A stretch of 54,219 bases of DNA from contig PNNF01000016.1 in the NCBI GenBank assembly GCA_013824085.1, forward strand, positions 1-54,219, in the 5' to 3' direction. Shown one piece after another: positions 16,350 to 24,685 of this stretch (its first letter is position 1; every line of letters starts with the position of its first letter). The position numbers and the translations under genes are program-made. Under the pieces are notes generated by a model. The model did no database searches and was not told the origin of the DNA. It was given only the letters and a program-made list of their open reading frames with translations. The DNA is from Chlorobiaceae bacterium (GTDB lineage: Bacteria > Bacteroidota > Ignavibacteria > Ignavibacteriales > Ignavibacteriaceae).

Positions 16350-16369
16350 ATTACAGGTAAAAATTGCCA
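16350..16369 (+). promoter_or_regulatory. Conserved 20-bp motif, copy 2
   Basis: ATTACAGGTAAAAATTGCCA, one base different from 14088-14107. It lies 190 bp upstream of cassette 1 and points toward it. The flanking bases differ, so it is not part of a longer repeat. Confidence 0.35.
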
Positions 16370-16559
16370 CTAAGTTAGGCAAAATAAACCTCAAAAACGT
16401 CGCCTCAAATAATCGAATTCAATTACCCAAATATCATATGGAACCAAAATGACATTATACTCTTCATTTATTGATAATAGGATTTGATTTTTTTATTTTC
16501 GAAATTATGGCATTAGTATTGTTGACTATGTTATATATGAATTTATTTAGAAAGAAAAA

Positions 16560-17054
16560 ATGAGTACCGGTCAATCGCTTTTAACTTTATTTGGAATAAT
16601 GATGTTAAGTATGTTGGCACTTAGGTTGAATTCAACGTTACTTATTACTCAGGACACAATGCAAAACTCTAAGTTTGGATTATTGGCCGTATCGTTAGCA
16701 ACTTCATACTTAGAGGAAGCTAATAGAAAAGCATTCGATGAAATTACCCTTGCCCAAGAAATTACTACGGTAACGCAACTAACCGCGGTTAATGCTCTTG
16801 GTCCTGAAATTGGTGAAGTTTATCCAGATTTTGATGACTTTGATGATTTTAATAATTTAATCAGAGTGGATGACACAATGCCTTCAGCAATTTTCAATAT
16901 ACGTGCCAATGTTGTTTACACAACTACCGCAAACCCAAACTCAACTTCCGCAACAAGGACATATCACAAAAGGATAAATTTAACAATTTCAAGCCCTTCG
17001 ATGACAGATACTTTGAGATTTTCAACTGTTTATAGTTATTGGGCATTTAGGTAG
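16560..17054 (+). CDS. PilV-like minor pilin, cassette 1
   Basis: A 164-residue pilin-like protein. A possible four-residue leader MSTG is followed by QSLLTLFGIMMLSMLALRLN, a hydrophobic helix without Glu5. The segment LAVSLATSYLEEANRKAFDE (about 42-61) fits the PilV/GspI pattern in which a Glu-containing helix follows the N-terminal stalk. The rest is a beta-rich region ending in a Tyr/Trp-rich strand. The paralogue at 19340 has the same plan. It is the first gene of a three-gene unit and ends 7 bp before the next. A minor pilin that primes or caps the fibre is the likely role. Confidence 0.72.
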   Translation: MSTGQSLLTLFGIMMLSMLALRLNSTLLITQDTMQNSKFGLLAVSLATSYLEEANRKAFDEITLAQEITTVTQLTAVNALGPEIGEVYPDFDDFDDFNNLIRVDDTMPSAIFNIRANVVYTTTANPNSTSATRTYHKRINLTISSPSMTDTLRFSTVYSYWAFR

Positions 17055-17061
17055 GTATGAT

Positions 17062-17661
17062 ATGGGATTTTCATCATTAATAGATATTTTAGGCGCAATG
17101 GTAATTGGTGGAATTATGCTTTTGACGCTCTATAGGGTGAATGAAACAGCAGTCGCAAACAACTACTATTACACTAACGATATGCTTGTACAGCTAAATT
17201 TAGTTGAGGTTGTTAGACTTATTGAGCATGACTTTAAGAAAATTGGTTATTGTAGGGATTTTACACAAATTCCAATCCCAAGTAGAGCGATACTTCGGGC
17301 TGATACTTCGAGCATTAGTTTTTTAACTGATGTGGATAATAATGGAATTGTAGATACCTTAAACTATTATTTAGGGACAACAGTAGAATTAAACATGACA
17401 GCAAACCCTCGTGACAGATTACTTTACAGAAGAGTAAATAGTGAAATTCCTCGAAGTGCAAACTTAGGTGTCATTCAATTTAATATTGTTTATTTTAATC
17501 CACTTTATGATCAACTGTCAACACCGGTTAGCGAACCCGGAGAAATTGCCTATATGCAAATAAATGTTCGCGTCGAAAATATAAATGCGTATGATGAAAA
17601 TTATGCGGGTGCATTTTGGCGACAAATAAGATTAGCGGCAAGAAATTTACAAAACAGATAG
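17062..17661 (+). CDS. PilW-like minor pilin, cassette 1
   Basis: A 199-residue protein with leader MG and then FSSLIDILGAMVIGGIMLLT. This resembles the GFTLIELLVA start of PilW/GspJ proteins, but the acidic residue is an Asp shifted by one place. The long helix runs on through NLVEVVRLIEHDFKKIGY (about 48-65), the usual PilW pattern of an early helix followed by a GY/GF turn. A beta-rich domain with a DVDNNGIVDTLNYY strand follows. The 19885 protein is its paralogue. Minor pilin role inferred. Confidence 0.75.
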   Translation: MGFSSLIDILGAMVIGGIMLLTLYRVNETAVANNYYYTNDMLVQLNLVEVVRLIEHDFKKIGYCRDFTQIPIPSRAILRADTSSISFLTDVDNNGIVDTLNYYLGTTVELNMTANPRDRLLYRRVNSEIPRSANLGVIQFNIVYFNPLYDQLSTPVSEPGEIAYMQINVRVENINAYDENYAGAFWRQIRLAARNLQNR

Positions 17662-17673
17662 CAAGAGAAAATT

Positions 17674-18888
17674 ATGTTTGGAAAAGCATCGATAATATTA
17701 ATACTTGGTTTCAGCGCAATATTTTTACTCTACACTCAACGATTTACTGGTTTTTCTGACACTTCTGTGGAGAATTATGTTGACTATTATAGCGAATCAA
17801 TGGCGGCAAGTATGGCATTGACCGGCGCTAATATGGCGGCTAATCAAATTTTTTTAGATCAAAGTTGGACTGAAGGTTTCAATAATATTGCTTTCAATAA
17901 TGGGAGAATTAATGTAACCGTCAATACTCTTAATATAGTTCAGCGAGAAGTTGTATCAATTGGAACTTTTAATAGTGTTGATCGAGAAGTTAGAATTCTT
18001 CTGCAACCGAGTAATTTTGCAAAGTTTGCATACTATACTTCAATTATGCCGGGAAATCTTTGGTTTGTTACTGGAGATACAATTTGGGGCCCAATGCATA
18101 TACAAGGGAATTTGAATGTCTTTGGCACACCAGTATTTAACGGGCGAGTAACAATACGTAATCAATTAAGACGATTTAATGCTGCGTCAAATCCAAGGTT
18201 TTTTGGGGGATTTGAGACAGGTGTTAGTATTCCAATGCCAGGGAATGTTGATGCTTTAATTGCTGCTTCCAATAGTGGTGGAAGAAATTTTAGGAATACC
18301 GATCTTTTTATAACTTTTAATACAGATGGAACTGTAACTTGGCGAGCAGGAACCTCAGGAAACTTTGTAACAGAACCGCTTTCAACCTTTGCTCCAAATG
18401 GTTCAATTGTTACTGAAAGGGGGAACGTTCATGTAAGCGGGACGCTAAATGGTCGTGTTACGCTTGCAGCAACTCATAGTAGTGGTACTGGTCATGGAAA
18501 TGTTTTTTTAGTAGATGATTTAGTTTATAGACAAAATCCTTTAACTGGTCCCAGTCAAGATATGTTAGGTTTAGTTGCAACAAACAATATCATTATCCGA
18601 AATGTACCTGCAAATAGAGGAGATGTAAATATTCATGGCTCTTTATTAAGTCTTGGTGGTGGTTTAATGGCAGAAGATCATGGCTCTATTGGTCGTCAAG
18701 GTGCTATTAATCTTGTAGGTGGAATAATAGAAAGACAAGCCCAACCGACTGGAGTTTTTGATCCGGGTACTGGCCAAATAACCTCTGGATATAATTCGCG
18801 CTTTAAATACGATGAAAGATTTATGCTCACATCGCCGCCATTTTTTCCTGTTACTGGTAGTTTGGAAATAGTTTCTTGGTATGAATAG
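17674..18888 (+). CDS. Large PilX-like pilin with DUF4900-like passenger, cassette 1
   Basis: A 404-residue protein: leader-like MFGK, a hydrophobic helix (about 5-24), then an alpha region with ALTGANMAANQ and WTEGFNN, seen also in its paralogue at 20441. A long Gly/Asn-rich beta passenger follows (about 115-404). Its C-terminal half, from VDDLVYRQNP through DMLGLVATNNIII to the FPVTGSLEIVSWYE end, looks like the DUF4900 domain of pilus-tip or secretion-associated proteins. By size and order it corresponds to PilX/GspK. It is the last gene of cassette 1; a weak hairpin (TTTCGAA / TTCGAAA, 18929-18945) lies after it. Confidence 0.72.
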   Translation: MFGKASIILILGFSAIFLLYTQRFTGFSDTSVENYVDYYSESMAASMALTGANMAANQIFLDQSWTEGFNNIAFNNGRINVTVNTLNIVQREVVSIGTFNSVDREVRILLQPSNFAKFAYYTSIMPGNLWFVTGDTIWGPMHIQGNLNVFGTPVFNGRVTIRNQLRRFNAASNPRFFGGFETGVSIPMPGNVDALIAASNSGGRNFRNTDLFITFNTDGTVTWRAGTSGNFVTEPLSTFAPNGSIVTERGNVHVSGTLNGRVTLAATHSSGTGHGNVFLVDDLVYRQNPLTGPSQDMLGLVATNNIIIRNVPANRGDVNIHGSLLSLGGGLMAEDHGSIGRQGAINLVGGIIERQAQPTGVFDPGTGQITSGYNSRFKYDERFMLTSPPFFPVTGSLEIVSWYE

Positions 18889-19339
18889 TTCTGAACCTTG
18901 TTAGCTTTAATTATCAACATAAGATAATTTTCGAAAAGTTCGAAATATTATTTGGTTAGGTTCTTCAGGTTTAAAAATTTTGCAAAAATATTTCCTAAAA
19001 TCGTCCACAAAATTTAGAATGAAATAAATGTGTTCTAAGTATCGAACAAGTAATTGAGACTTCTGAATTATTTTATTCTTTCATTAAGTGAAGCCAACCG
19101 AAATATCTCAATCAAAAGAATTGATACTTTTCTTCTTCTACTTTGGGAGGTCACCCAAATGATTTTGGAGTCAAGTGACAGCTTAAGAAATTTTCAAAAG
19201 TCTCCGATTATTAAAGTAATTTTGTAAACAATTTTTTTTTCTGATAAATAAGAGAGAATAATAGAGAACTACTAATTCGCTTGATTATGGTTCAAAATTT
19301 TTTCAAGTTACGCTCATAAAAGATAAATGATTTAAACTA
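18889..19339. other. Intergenic region between the two minor-pilin cassettes
   Basis: About 450 bp with no gene. It has a 7-bp perfect hairpin at 18929-18945 with no good T run, the family 2 inverted-repeat element at 19055-19205 and an A+T-rich leader before cassette 2. Confidence 0.6.
19055..19205. repeat. Small inverted-repeat element, family 2, copy 1 (MITE-like)
   Basis: About 151 bp with one end TGAGACTTCTGAATTATTT and the other, read in reverse, GGAGACTTTTGAAAATTTC. The same GAGACTTCTGAA-type ends bound 28612-28731. The interiors differ in length and sequence. Non-coding. Confidence 0.5.
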
Positions 19340-19882
19340 ATGCAAACGAACATGTTCATTACAGTTGGAACGATAATTTTGTTAGGTACTTTTATCCTTA
19401 CATCGAACACTATTATCTCCACAACTAGGCAGTCGTCTATGAATACTGAATTTTATCTAACTGCAATTGCTCTCGGTCAATCGGTTATTGAAGAAGCAAA
19501 GACAAAACTTTTTGATCAGGCTGCTACTGTGGGCACAGTTACTAACGTTTCTGATTTAACAGCTCCAAGTTTATTAGGAAGAGATGGTGGCGGTGAATCT
19601 GTTGGTAATCCCGATACACTATCCGGAAATATTTTTCGTTCTGCCGTCTTATTTAATGATGTAGATGATTACCATGATTACAATCGTCGAATAAATACAA
19701 CAAGAGCAACAAATTACAATATTAGAACTACAGTTACCTATACGAGTCCAACTTTCCCCGATAGTATTCGAACTGTCAGAACTTGGTGCAAATTAATGAC
19801 GGTCTTTGTCACTAATCCATTTATCTTGAATCCAGATAATCAACAAGATACGATTCGACTTACATATACTTTTTGTTATTAA
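19340..19882 (+). CDS. PilV-like minor pilin, cassette 2
   Basis: A 180-residue paralogue of the 16560 product. The N-terminal helix MFITVGTIILLGTFILTSN (about 5-23) is preceded by MQTN or is itself the start, since a second ATG lies at 19352. LTAIALGQSVIEEAKTKLFD (about 41-60) matches the Glu-containing helix of cassette 1. A beta-rich domain follows with repeated Thr/Asp strands and a Cys near the C-terminus. No Gly-ended leader is obvious, unlike its paralogue, so processing is doubtful. No strong ribosome site is seen. Confidence 0.68.
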   Translation: MQTNMFITVGTIILLGTFILTSNTIISTTRQSSMNTEFYLTAIALGQSVIEEAKTKLFDQAATVGTVTNVSDLTAPSLLGRDGGGESVGNPDTLSGNIFRSAVLFNDVDDYHDYNRRINTTRATNYNIRTTVTYTSPTFPDSIRTVRTWCKLMTVFVTNPFILNPDNQQDTIRLTYTFCY

Positions 19883-19884
19883 CC

Positions 19885-20433
19885 ATGCAGACATTAATTG
19901 ACATATTAGGTGCTTCACTTATAGGCGGAATTGTTGTGCTGATGATAATTCAGCTAAATATGAGTATCAATAATTCTTTGACTACACAAGTTTTGAGTAA
20001 AGTGAATCAGGCTGAGCTTTCCAATGTCGTTTTGGTTCTAGAAGAAGATATAAGAAATACAGGATTCCGAATCCCCGACAGTCTTAAAATTTCAAGAGCC
20101 GATTCGAACAGAATAACAATTAGACTTGATATGGACAATGACGGTGGAATGGACTCAATTTCTTATTATCGACAAGTTGATGGAGGAGTAAGTTTTTTGT
20201 ATCGTGTAGTGAATAATCAAGTTGCAAACGCTGCAAGATTTCCGATCGCAACATTTAGAGTTTGGTATTATGATGCGAATGGAAACATCACAACATTTAG
20301 ATCTCGAATAAAATCTTTTAGAATTTTAATGACAGTAGTAAGTAGCATCCCAGAACCAGAACGCGATCAAGCAGGAAATTTTATTTTTGCAGCGGTTCAT
20401 TGGGAAAAATTATTCAATCCAATAAATCTATAA
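19885..20433 (+). CDS. PilW-like minor pilin, cassette 2
   Basis: A 182-residue paralogue of the 17062 product. The ATG at 19885, 2 bp after the preceding stop, is chosen over a TTG at 19873 because it starts MQTLIDILGASLIGGIVVL, which aligns with the cassette 1 start. A long helix and the NVVLVLEEDIRNTGFRI turn follow, then DMDNDGGMDSISYYRQ, equivalent to the DVDNNG strand of cassette 1. There is no leader Gly before the hydrophobic helix, so it may stay membrane-anchored. A minor pilin is still the best call. Confidence 0.72.
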   Translation: MQTLIDILGASLIGGIVVLMIIQLNMSINNSLTTQVLSKVNQAELSNVVLVLEEDIRNTGFRIPDSLKISRADSNRITIRLDMDNDGGMDSISYYRQVDGGVSFLYRVVNNQVANAARFPIATFRVWYYDANGNITTFRSRIKSFRILMTVVSSIPEPERDQAGNFIFAAVHWEKLFNPINL

Positions 20434-20440
20434 AAAAAAT

Positions 20441-21556
20441 ATGTTTGGAAAAGGTTTATTAATATTTGTCTTAGGTGTAATCTCCATTGGAGGATATATT
20501 TTCTCTGATCTCTTTTTTTTCAGTGACCAGATGACAAGAAATACAGTTACTTTTTTTAATAGTCAAAGTGCAAATAATGTGGCGCACGCTGGGGCAAATA
20601 TGGCACTAAGGCAGTTGGCTAATAATTCAAATTGGAGAACGGGATTTAATAACCTAAATGTTATGGGAGGACGATTAAACGTAACCCTACACGATGTAAC
20701 TTTTGACGGACAAAGCACAATTCTTATTAGATCCATTGGAATTGCAGGATTAAACACAGATGAAATTGTAAGAGATACACAATTAGTTTACGTTAGAGCA
20801 GGAGCTGTTGCAATTCCAACAACAGTTAGAGGAGCGATAACAACAAACAATAATGTAAGAACACTTGGTAATTTAGTCGTTGATGGAAGAAATTATAGTG
20901 CAGCAGGCAATTTATTGTCTGGAACTGGAACCTTTGCTTTTTGGTCAACAAGAAATATTGATCAAGGAGGAAGTTCAAGTTTTGGAGGGACATCCAGCGG
21001 AAGTGATATTGTCCCATCAAGTCCAGCAAATGCAAGTATTTTTAGAGAGAACCAAATTTTTGCAGGTGGTTTTCCATCAACTCCGGATAGCGTTTTGGGA
21101 GGAACTGCAATGGGCTTTCCACCAGGCAGATTAAAGCAAATAGCTATGAGTGGTGTTAATGGTAGCCAATACACAACTGATCCCAGAACTTTAACGCATC
21201 CTTTGCGAGGTGTTACTTTTGTTGAGTTGCCAAGCGGTGATAATTGGGGTCCGGCTAATATTACTGGTTCGGGAGTTCTTGTTGTGAGTAATTCTGCTCG
21301 GAATGCAGAGATTAGAAATATAAACTGGGGACCATTTAATGGATTAATGATTGCTGATGATGTTACTAGAATTCATACTGATATTCTTGGAGGACTAATT
21401 GTTTTAAGTAACGCTCCACCTTCAGGTAATACAATTGGAAATGGAAATGGACGAATTCGTTACTCAAGTGAAACAATTCAGAATGCAGTAGGACTTGTAA
21501 GGGGATTTGGAACAGGTGGAGGCTCTCACTCTATGGTTGTGGCTTGGAGAGATTAA
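20441..21556 (+). CDS. Large PilX-like pilin, cassette 2
   Basis: A 371-residue paralogue of the 17674 product with the same MFGK start, hydrophobic helix (about 5-26) and ANVAHAGANMALRQ / WRTGFNN region. The passenger (about 120-371) is rich in Gly, Ser and Asn with many short strands and differs strongly from that of cassette 1, lacking its DUF4900-like end. It includes a GSGVLVVSNSARNAEIRN strand pattern that recalls right-handed beta-helix repeats. Divergent passengers on a shared stalk suggest different surface or tip specificities. Followed by the hairpin at 21563. Confidence 0.68.
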   Translation: MFGKGLLIFVLGVISIGGYIFSDLFFFSDQMTRNTVTFFNSQSANNVAHAGANMALRQLANNSNWRTGFNNLNVMGGRLNVTLHDVTFDGQSTILIRSIGIAGLNTDEIVRDTQLVYVRAGAVAIPTTVRGAITTNNNVRTLGNLVVDGRNYSAAGNLLSGTGTFAFWSTRNIDQGGSSSFGGTSSGSDIVPSSPANASIFRENQIFAGGFPSTPDSVLGGTAMGFPPGRLKQIAMSGVNGSQYTTDPRTLTHPLRGVTFVELPSGDNWGPANITGSGVLVVSNSARNAEIRNINWGPFNGLMIADDVTRIHTDILGGLIVLSNAPPSGNTIGNGNGRIRYSSETIQNAVGLVRGFGTGGGSHSMVVAWRD

Positions 21557-21562
21557 AAAAAT

Positions 21563-21590
21563 GAGAGAGACAAAATTGATTCGCTCTCTC
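21563..21590. terminator. Bidirectional terminator between cassette 2 and aspS
   Basis: GAGAGAG and CTCTCTC form a 7-bp stem between two convergent genes. On the minus strand it is followed by ATTTTTTT, a good T run for aspS. On the plus strand the tail TTAAAAT is weaker. Confidence 0.7.
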
Positions 21591-21610
21591 TTAAAATGAA
21601 ATATATTTTT

Positions 21611-23380
21611 TTACGTTTTAATTTTTATGTGCAATTCTTTTAACTGATGTTCATCCACATTTGATGGCGAGTCGTCCATTAACGACATTCCACTTGCTGT
21701 CTTTGGAAATGCAATCACTTCACGAATCGAATTTTCTCCTGCAAAAATCATCGCGAGTCTATCGAACCCGAAAGCAATTCCACCGTGTGGCGGAGCACCA
21801 TATCGAAAAGCGTTCATCAAAAATCCAAATTTATACTCAGCTTCTTCAGGCGTTATTCCTAATACATTAAACATCTTTGCTTGTAATTCTGCCGAGTGAA
21901 TTCTAATACTTCCGCCCGCAATTTCATTTCCATTTAAAACTAAATCGTAAGCTCTGGCTTTCACTTTTGATGGATCGGAATCCATTAACGCAATATCTTC
22001 AAGTCGTGGCGAAGTGAATGGGTGATGCATTGCGTAATATCTTTTTGTCTCGTCGTCATATTCAAAAAGTGGGAAGTCAGTTACCCAAATTAATTTTGGT
22101 TCTGTATCAGGTTTAATTAATTCTAAACGAGAAGCCATTTCTAATCGTAAGTTTCCCATCATTGTTAATGTTTTGATTTTGGGTCCACTCAAGATAAAAA
22201 TTAAATCACCAGATTTTGCATTCAACGAAGCGATTAAATTTTTCTGTTCTTCTTCCGAGAAAAATTTTACTGTTGGAGATTCTAAGCCATCATCTTTAAC
22301 ACGAATCCAAATCAAACCACCTGCGCCAAGTTTTTTTACAAAATCAGTTAAGACATCAAGTTGATTGCGAGTATAATTTCCGCAGTTAGGTGCAAGTAAA
22401 CCAGTTACAATTCCACCTTTCATAATCTGTTCTTGAAAAACTTTAAATGATGAATTTTGAAAAACAGAATTCAATGTTTTCATTTCAAGATTAAATCTTA
22501 AGTCTGGTTTATCGCTGCCATATTTTTCCATAGCGTCATCAAATGAGAGCCGTGTTAATGGTAGTGAAAGCGACTTTCCAAAAATATCTTCAAAAAGATT
22601 TTTCATTAATCCTTCGACCATTTCAAAAATATCTTCTTGATCGATGAAAGACATCTCAACGTCTATTTGTGTAAATTCAGGTTGTCTGTCTGCTCTTAAA
22701 TCTTCATCACGAAAACATTTTACGATTTGAAAATATTTGTCAAATCCTGCAACCATCAAAAGTTGCTTGTATGTTTGTGGAGATTGTGGAAGAGCGTAAA
22801 ATTTTCCTTTGTGCAATCGACTCGGAACTAAAAAATCGCGGGCACCTTCAGGAGTGCTTTTCATCAGCACGGGAGTTTCGACCTCAATAAAATTTATTGA
22901 ATCAAAATATTTTCTCACGACTTGATACATCTTGTGTCGAAGTATAATATTATTCTGAATCGAAGGTCTTCTTAAATCGAGATACCGATATTTTAAGCGG
23001 ATGTCCTCACTCGCGTCAACTGAATCTTTAATTGGGAATGGAGGAGTTTTAGCTTCATTTAAAATAATTAATTTGGTTGCCATTACATCAATGGTACCAG
23101 TAGCGAAGTCATTGTTTTCAGTGCCTTCGGGCCGCTTGCGAACAATTCCTTCAATTGCAATAACATATTCACTGCGGAGCTGTTTTGCATTTTCGTGCGA
23201 GCTTGAATTAAAAGTTGGTTCAAAAACAACTTGAGTAATACCATATCTATCGCGGAGTTCAATAAAAATTAATCCACCTAAATCTCTTCGTGTATCAACC
23301 CAGCCATTTAGTACAACCGATTCACCAACATTCGACTCCCTAAGCTCACCACAAGTATGTGTTCTTCTTTGAAAGAGCAT
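21611..23380 (-). CDS. aspS: Aspartyl-tRNA synthetase
   Basis: Charges tRNA-Asp. The 589 residues have the bacterial layout: OB-fold anticodon domain (about 1-110), class II core with motif 2 FRDEDLRADRQPEFTQID (223-240), an inserted GAD domain (about 290-420) and motif 3 GIAFGFDRLAMI (about 534-545). In the anticodon domain the loop reads RRDLGG, with Leu where non-discriminating enzymes often carry His, which suggests the tRNA-Asp-specific type; this is inferred from a single residue. AGGAGA lies upstream of the ATG. Convergent with minor-pilin cassette 2. Confidence 0.97.
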   Translation of the reverse strand: MLFQRRTHTCGELRESNVGESVVLNGWVDTRRDLGGLIFIELRDRYGITQVVFEPTFNSSSHENAKQLRSEYVIAIEGIVRKRPEGTENNDFATGTIDVMATKLIILNEAKTPPFPIKDSVDASEDIRLKYRYLDLRRPSIQNNIILRHKMYQVVRKYFDSINFIEVETPVLMKSTPEGARDFLVPSRLHKGKFYALPQSPQTYKQLLMVAGFDKYFQIVKCFRDEDLRADRQPEFTQIDVEMSFIDQEDIFEMVEGLMKNLFEDIFGKSLSLPLTRLSFDDAMEKYGSDKPDLRFNLEMKTLNSVFQNSSFKVFQEQIMKGGIVTGLLAPNCGNYTRNQLDVLTDFVKKLGAGGLIWIRVKDDGLESPTVKFFSEEEQKNLIASLNAKSGDLIFILSGPKIKTLTMMGNLRLEMASRLELIKPDTEPKLIWVTDFPLFEYDDETKRYYAMHHPFTSPRLEDIALMDSDPSKVKARAYDLVLNGNEIAGGSIRIHSAELQAKMFNVLGITPEEAEYKFGFLMNAFRYGAPPHGGIAFGFDRLAMIFAGENSIREVIAFPKTASGMSLMDDSPSNVDEHQLKELHIKIKT

Positions 23381-23581
23381 TTAACCAACTTCTCCTATTA
23401 AATTTAATGAACGACAAAGATAAAGAAATGGCTTAGGGCAAACAAATTTAGTTTCTGAATTTTGAATGCTATTTTTTTTGAATTGTGGTTTATTTTTCAT
23501 CTTGTTGATAATATTCGTTCGACAATAGTAAATAAAGGTCATCTTGATTCTGTAGATAAACAGATGCGAAGAATATTATTT

Positions 23582-24643
23582 TTAACCACGCAAAAATTTT
23601 TCTGCGCTCTCAAAAACTATGTTGACGTCTAATTCCTTTATGCACTTGAATTCTACATCTGTACGTGAACAGGAGAGCGGCTTTGGAGAATAGAAAAAAC
23701 AGGGTGAACATTCTAGATTAAGTGATGCAATAGTATGAACTGTATTCCAAGGGCTGATGTAATTAGTGTTAGTTGGTCCAATAATAGCAACAGTTTTCAC
23801 TTTCATTGAAGCGGCAACGTGCATCAAACTTGAATCATTAGTAATAAACAAACGACATTTTTTTATCAATGCAGCAGATTCTCCTAAGTTTCTCGATTCG
23901 ACAGAAAAAATTTTATCGCTATTTACTTTCGAAATAAGTTCAGCTTTTAATTCCGCTTCTTCAGGTCCGCCGAAAACAAAAATATTTGCATTTTTTTCGT
24001 CTATCAATTTTTGTGCAAGTTGCGAAAATTTTTCGGGTTCCCATCTACGCTTGGTATGATTTTTTAGCGTTGAACAGCCGGGATGAAAGCCAATCAATAG
24101 GTCAGTCGAAACAATATTTCTTTCGGTTAGAAATTTTTCAGCAAAAAGTTTGTCGTCAAGATTTATGTTAAATAAAAGATCGGGTGAAGAATCAAAAGTA
24201 GTAGAAAATAATTTTTCAGACATTCTAATATTTTCTTCAACATTATGTAACGAATCATTTTCTTGAACTATGTGAGTGTTTAGAAATCCGAGATTAATAA
24301 AATCAGAACGTAAATATTTTACAGCACCTCTTTTCTTTGCACCAAGAAGAAAACTAATGATATTGTATTCTTTACGATTTGATGGATAAACATTTATTGT
24401 AGCATCAAATTTTTTTCTCAGCGATAAAACAAATTTTAAAGAAGAAAATTTACTTGAGTTTAAAAAATCGTGATAATGAATTTGGTTGAACAATGCTGTT
24501 CGAGAAAAAATATCTTTGACACCTTTGTACATAACTATTGCATCGATTGAAGAATCAGGAAACTGCTTCTTAATCAATTGTAATGCGGGTGTAAACATCA
24601 ATGCATCGCCAATTCCGGAAAGAGCTATAACTAATATTTTCAT
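23582..24643 (-). CDS. Glycosyltransferase family 9 (heptosyltransferase-like)
   Basis: A 353-residue cytoplasmic GT-B glycosyltransferase of the LPS core heptosyltransferase type. Recognised by ALSGIGDALMFTPAL at the start, the sugar-nucleotide region GFHPGCSTLKNHTKRRW and the ITNDSSLMHVAASMKVKTVA motif. The last 60 residues contain a Cys-rich segment (CSPCFFYSPKPLSC), common in this family. It lies downstream of the DUF2723 gene on the same strand, separated by a terminator, so it may have its own promoter. The acceptor sugar cannot be told. A second member is at 42777. Confidence 0.88.
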   Translation of the reverse strand: MKILVIALSGIGDALMFTPALQLIKKQFPDSSIDAIVMYKGVKDIFSRTALFNQIHYHDFLNSSKFSSLKFVLSLRKKFDATINVYPSNRKEYNIISFLLGAKKRGAVKYLRSDFINLGFLNTHIVQENDSLHNVEENIRMSEKLFSTTFDSSPDLLFNINLDDKLFAEKFLTERNIVSTDLLIGFHPGCSTLKNHTKRRWEPEKFSQLAQKLIDEKNANIFVFGGPEEAELKAELISKVNSDKIFSVESRNLGESAALIKKCRLFITNDSSLMHVAASMKVKTVAIIGPTNTNYISPWNTVHTIASLNLECSPCFFYSPKPLSCSRTDVEFKCIKELDVNIVFESAEKFLRG

Positions 24644-24651
24644 ATTTGATA

Positions 24652-24677
24652 ATAAAAAGGCGACTTTGAGTCGCCTT
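24652..24677 (-). terminator. Rho-independent terminator after the DUF2723 gene
   Basis: On the minus strand a 9-bp perfect stem (AAGGCGACT / AGTCGCCTT) with a 3-nt loop is followed by TTTTTATT. It is 9 bp after the DUF2723 stop and 9 bp before the glycosyltransferase start. Confidence 0.85.
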
Positions 24678-24685
24678 AATTTTAA

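Larger units (their letters stand above)
16238..16559. other. Intergenic region before minor-pilin cassette 1
   Basis: About 320 bp holding the terminator at 16261, the second copy of the 20-bp motif at 16350 and the leader of the cassette. An 18-codon hydrophobic ORF (16507-16563) overlaps the next ATG as ATGA but has no ribosome site, so I do not call it a gene. Confidence 0.6.

Noticed and set aside
16507-16563. 18-codon hydrophobic ORF overlapping the minor pilin start by ATGA
   Set aside because: No ribosome site and too short to judge; kept only as a note in the intergenic entry.
20826-21174. Overlapping ORFs on both strands inside the large cassette 2 pilin
   Set aside because: They are frame shadows of a Gly/Ser/Asn-rich repeat-like coding region.
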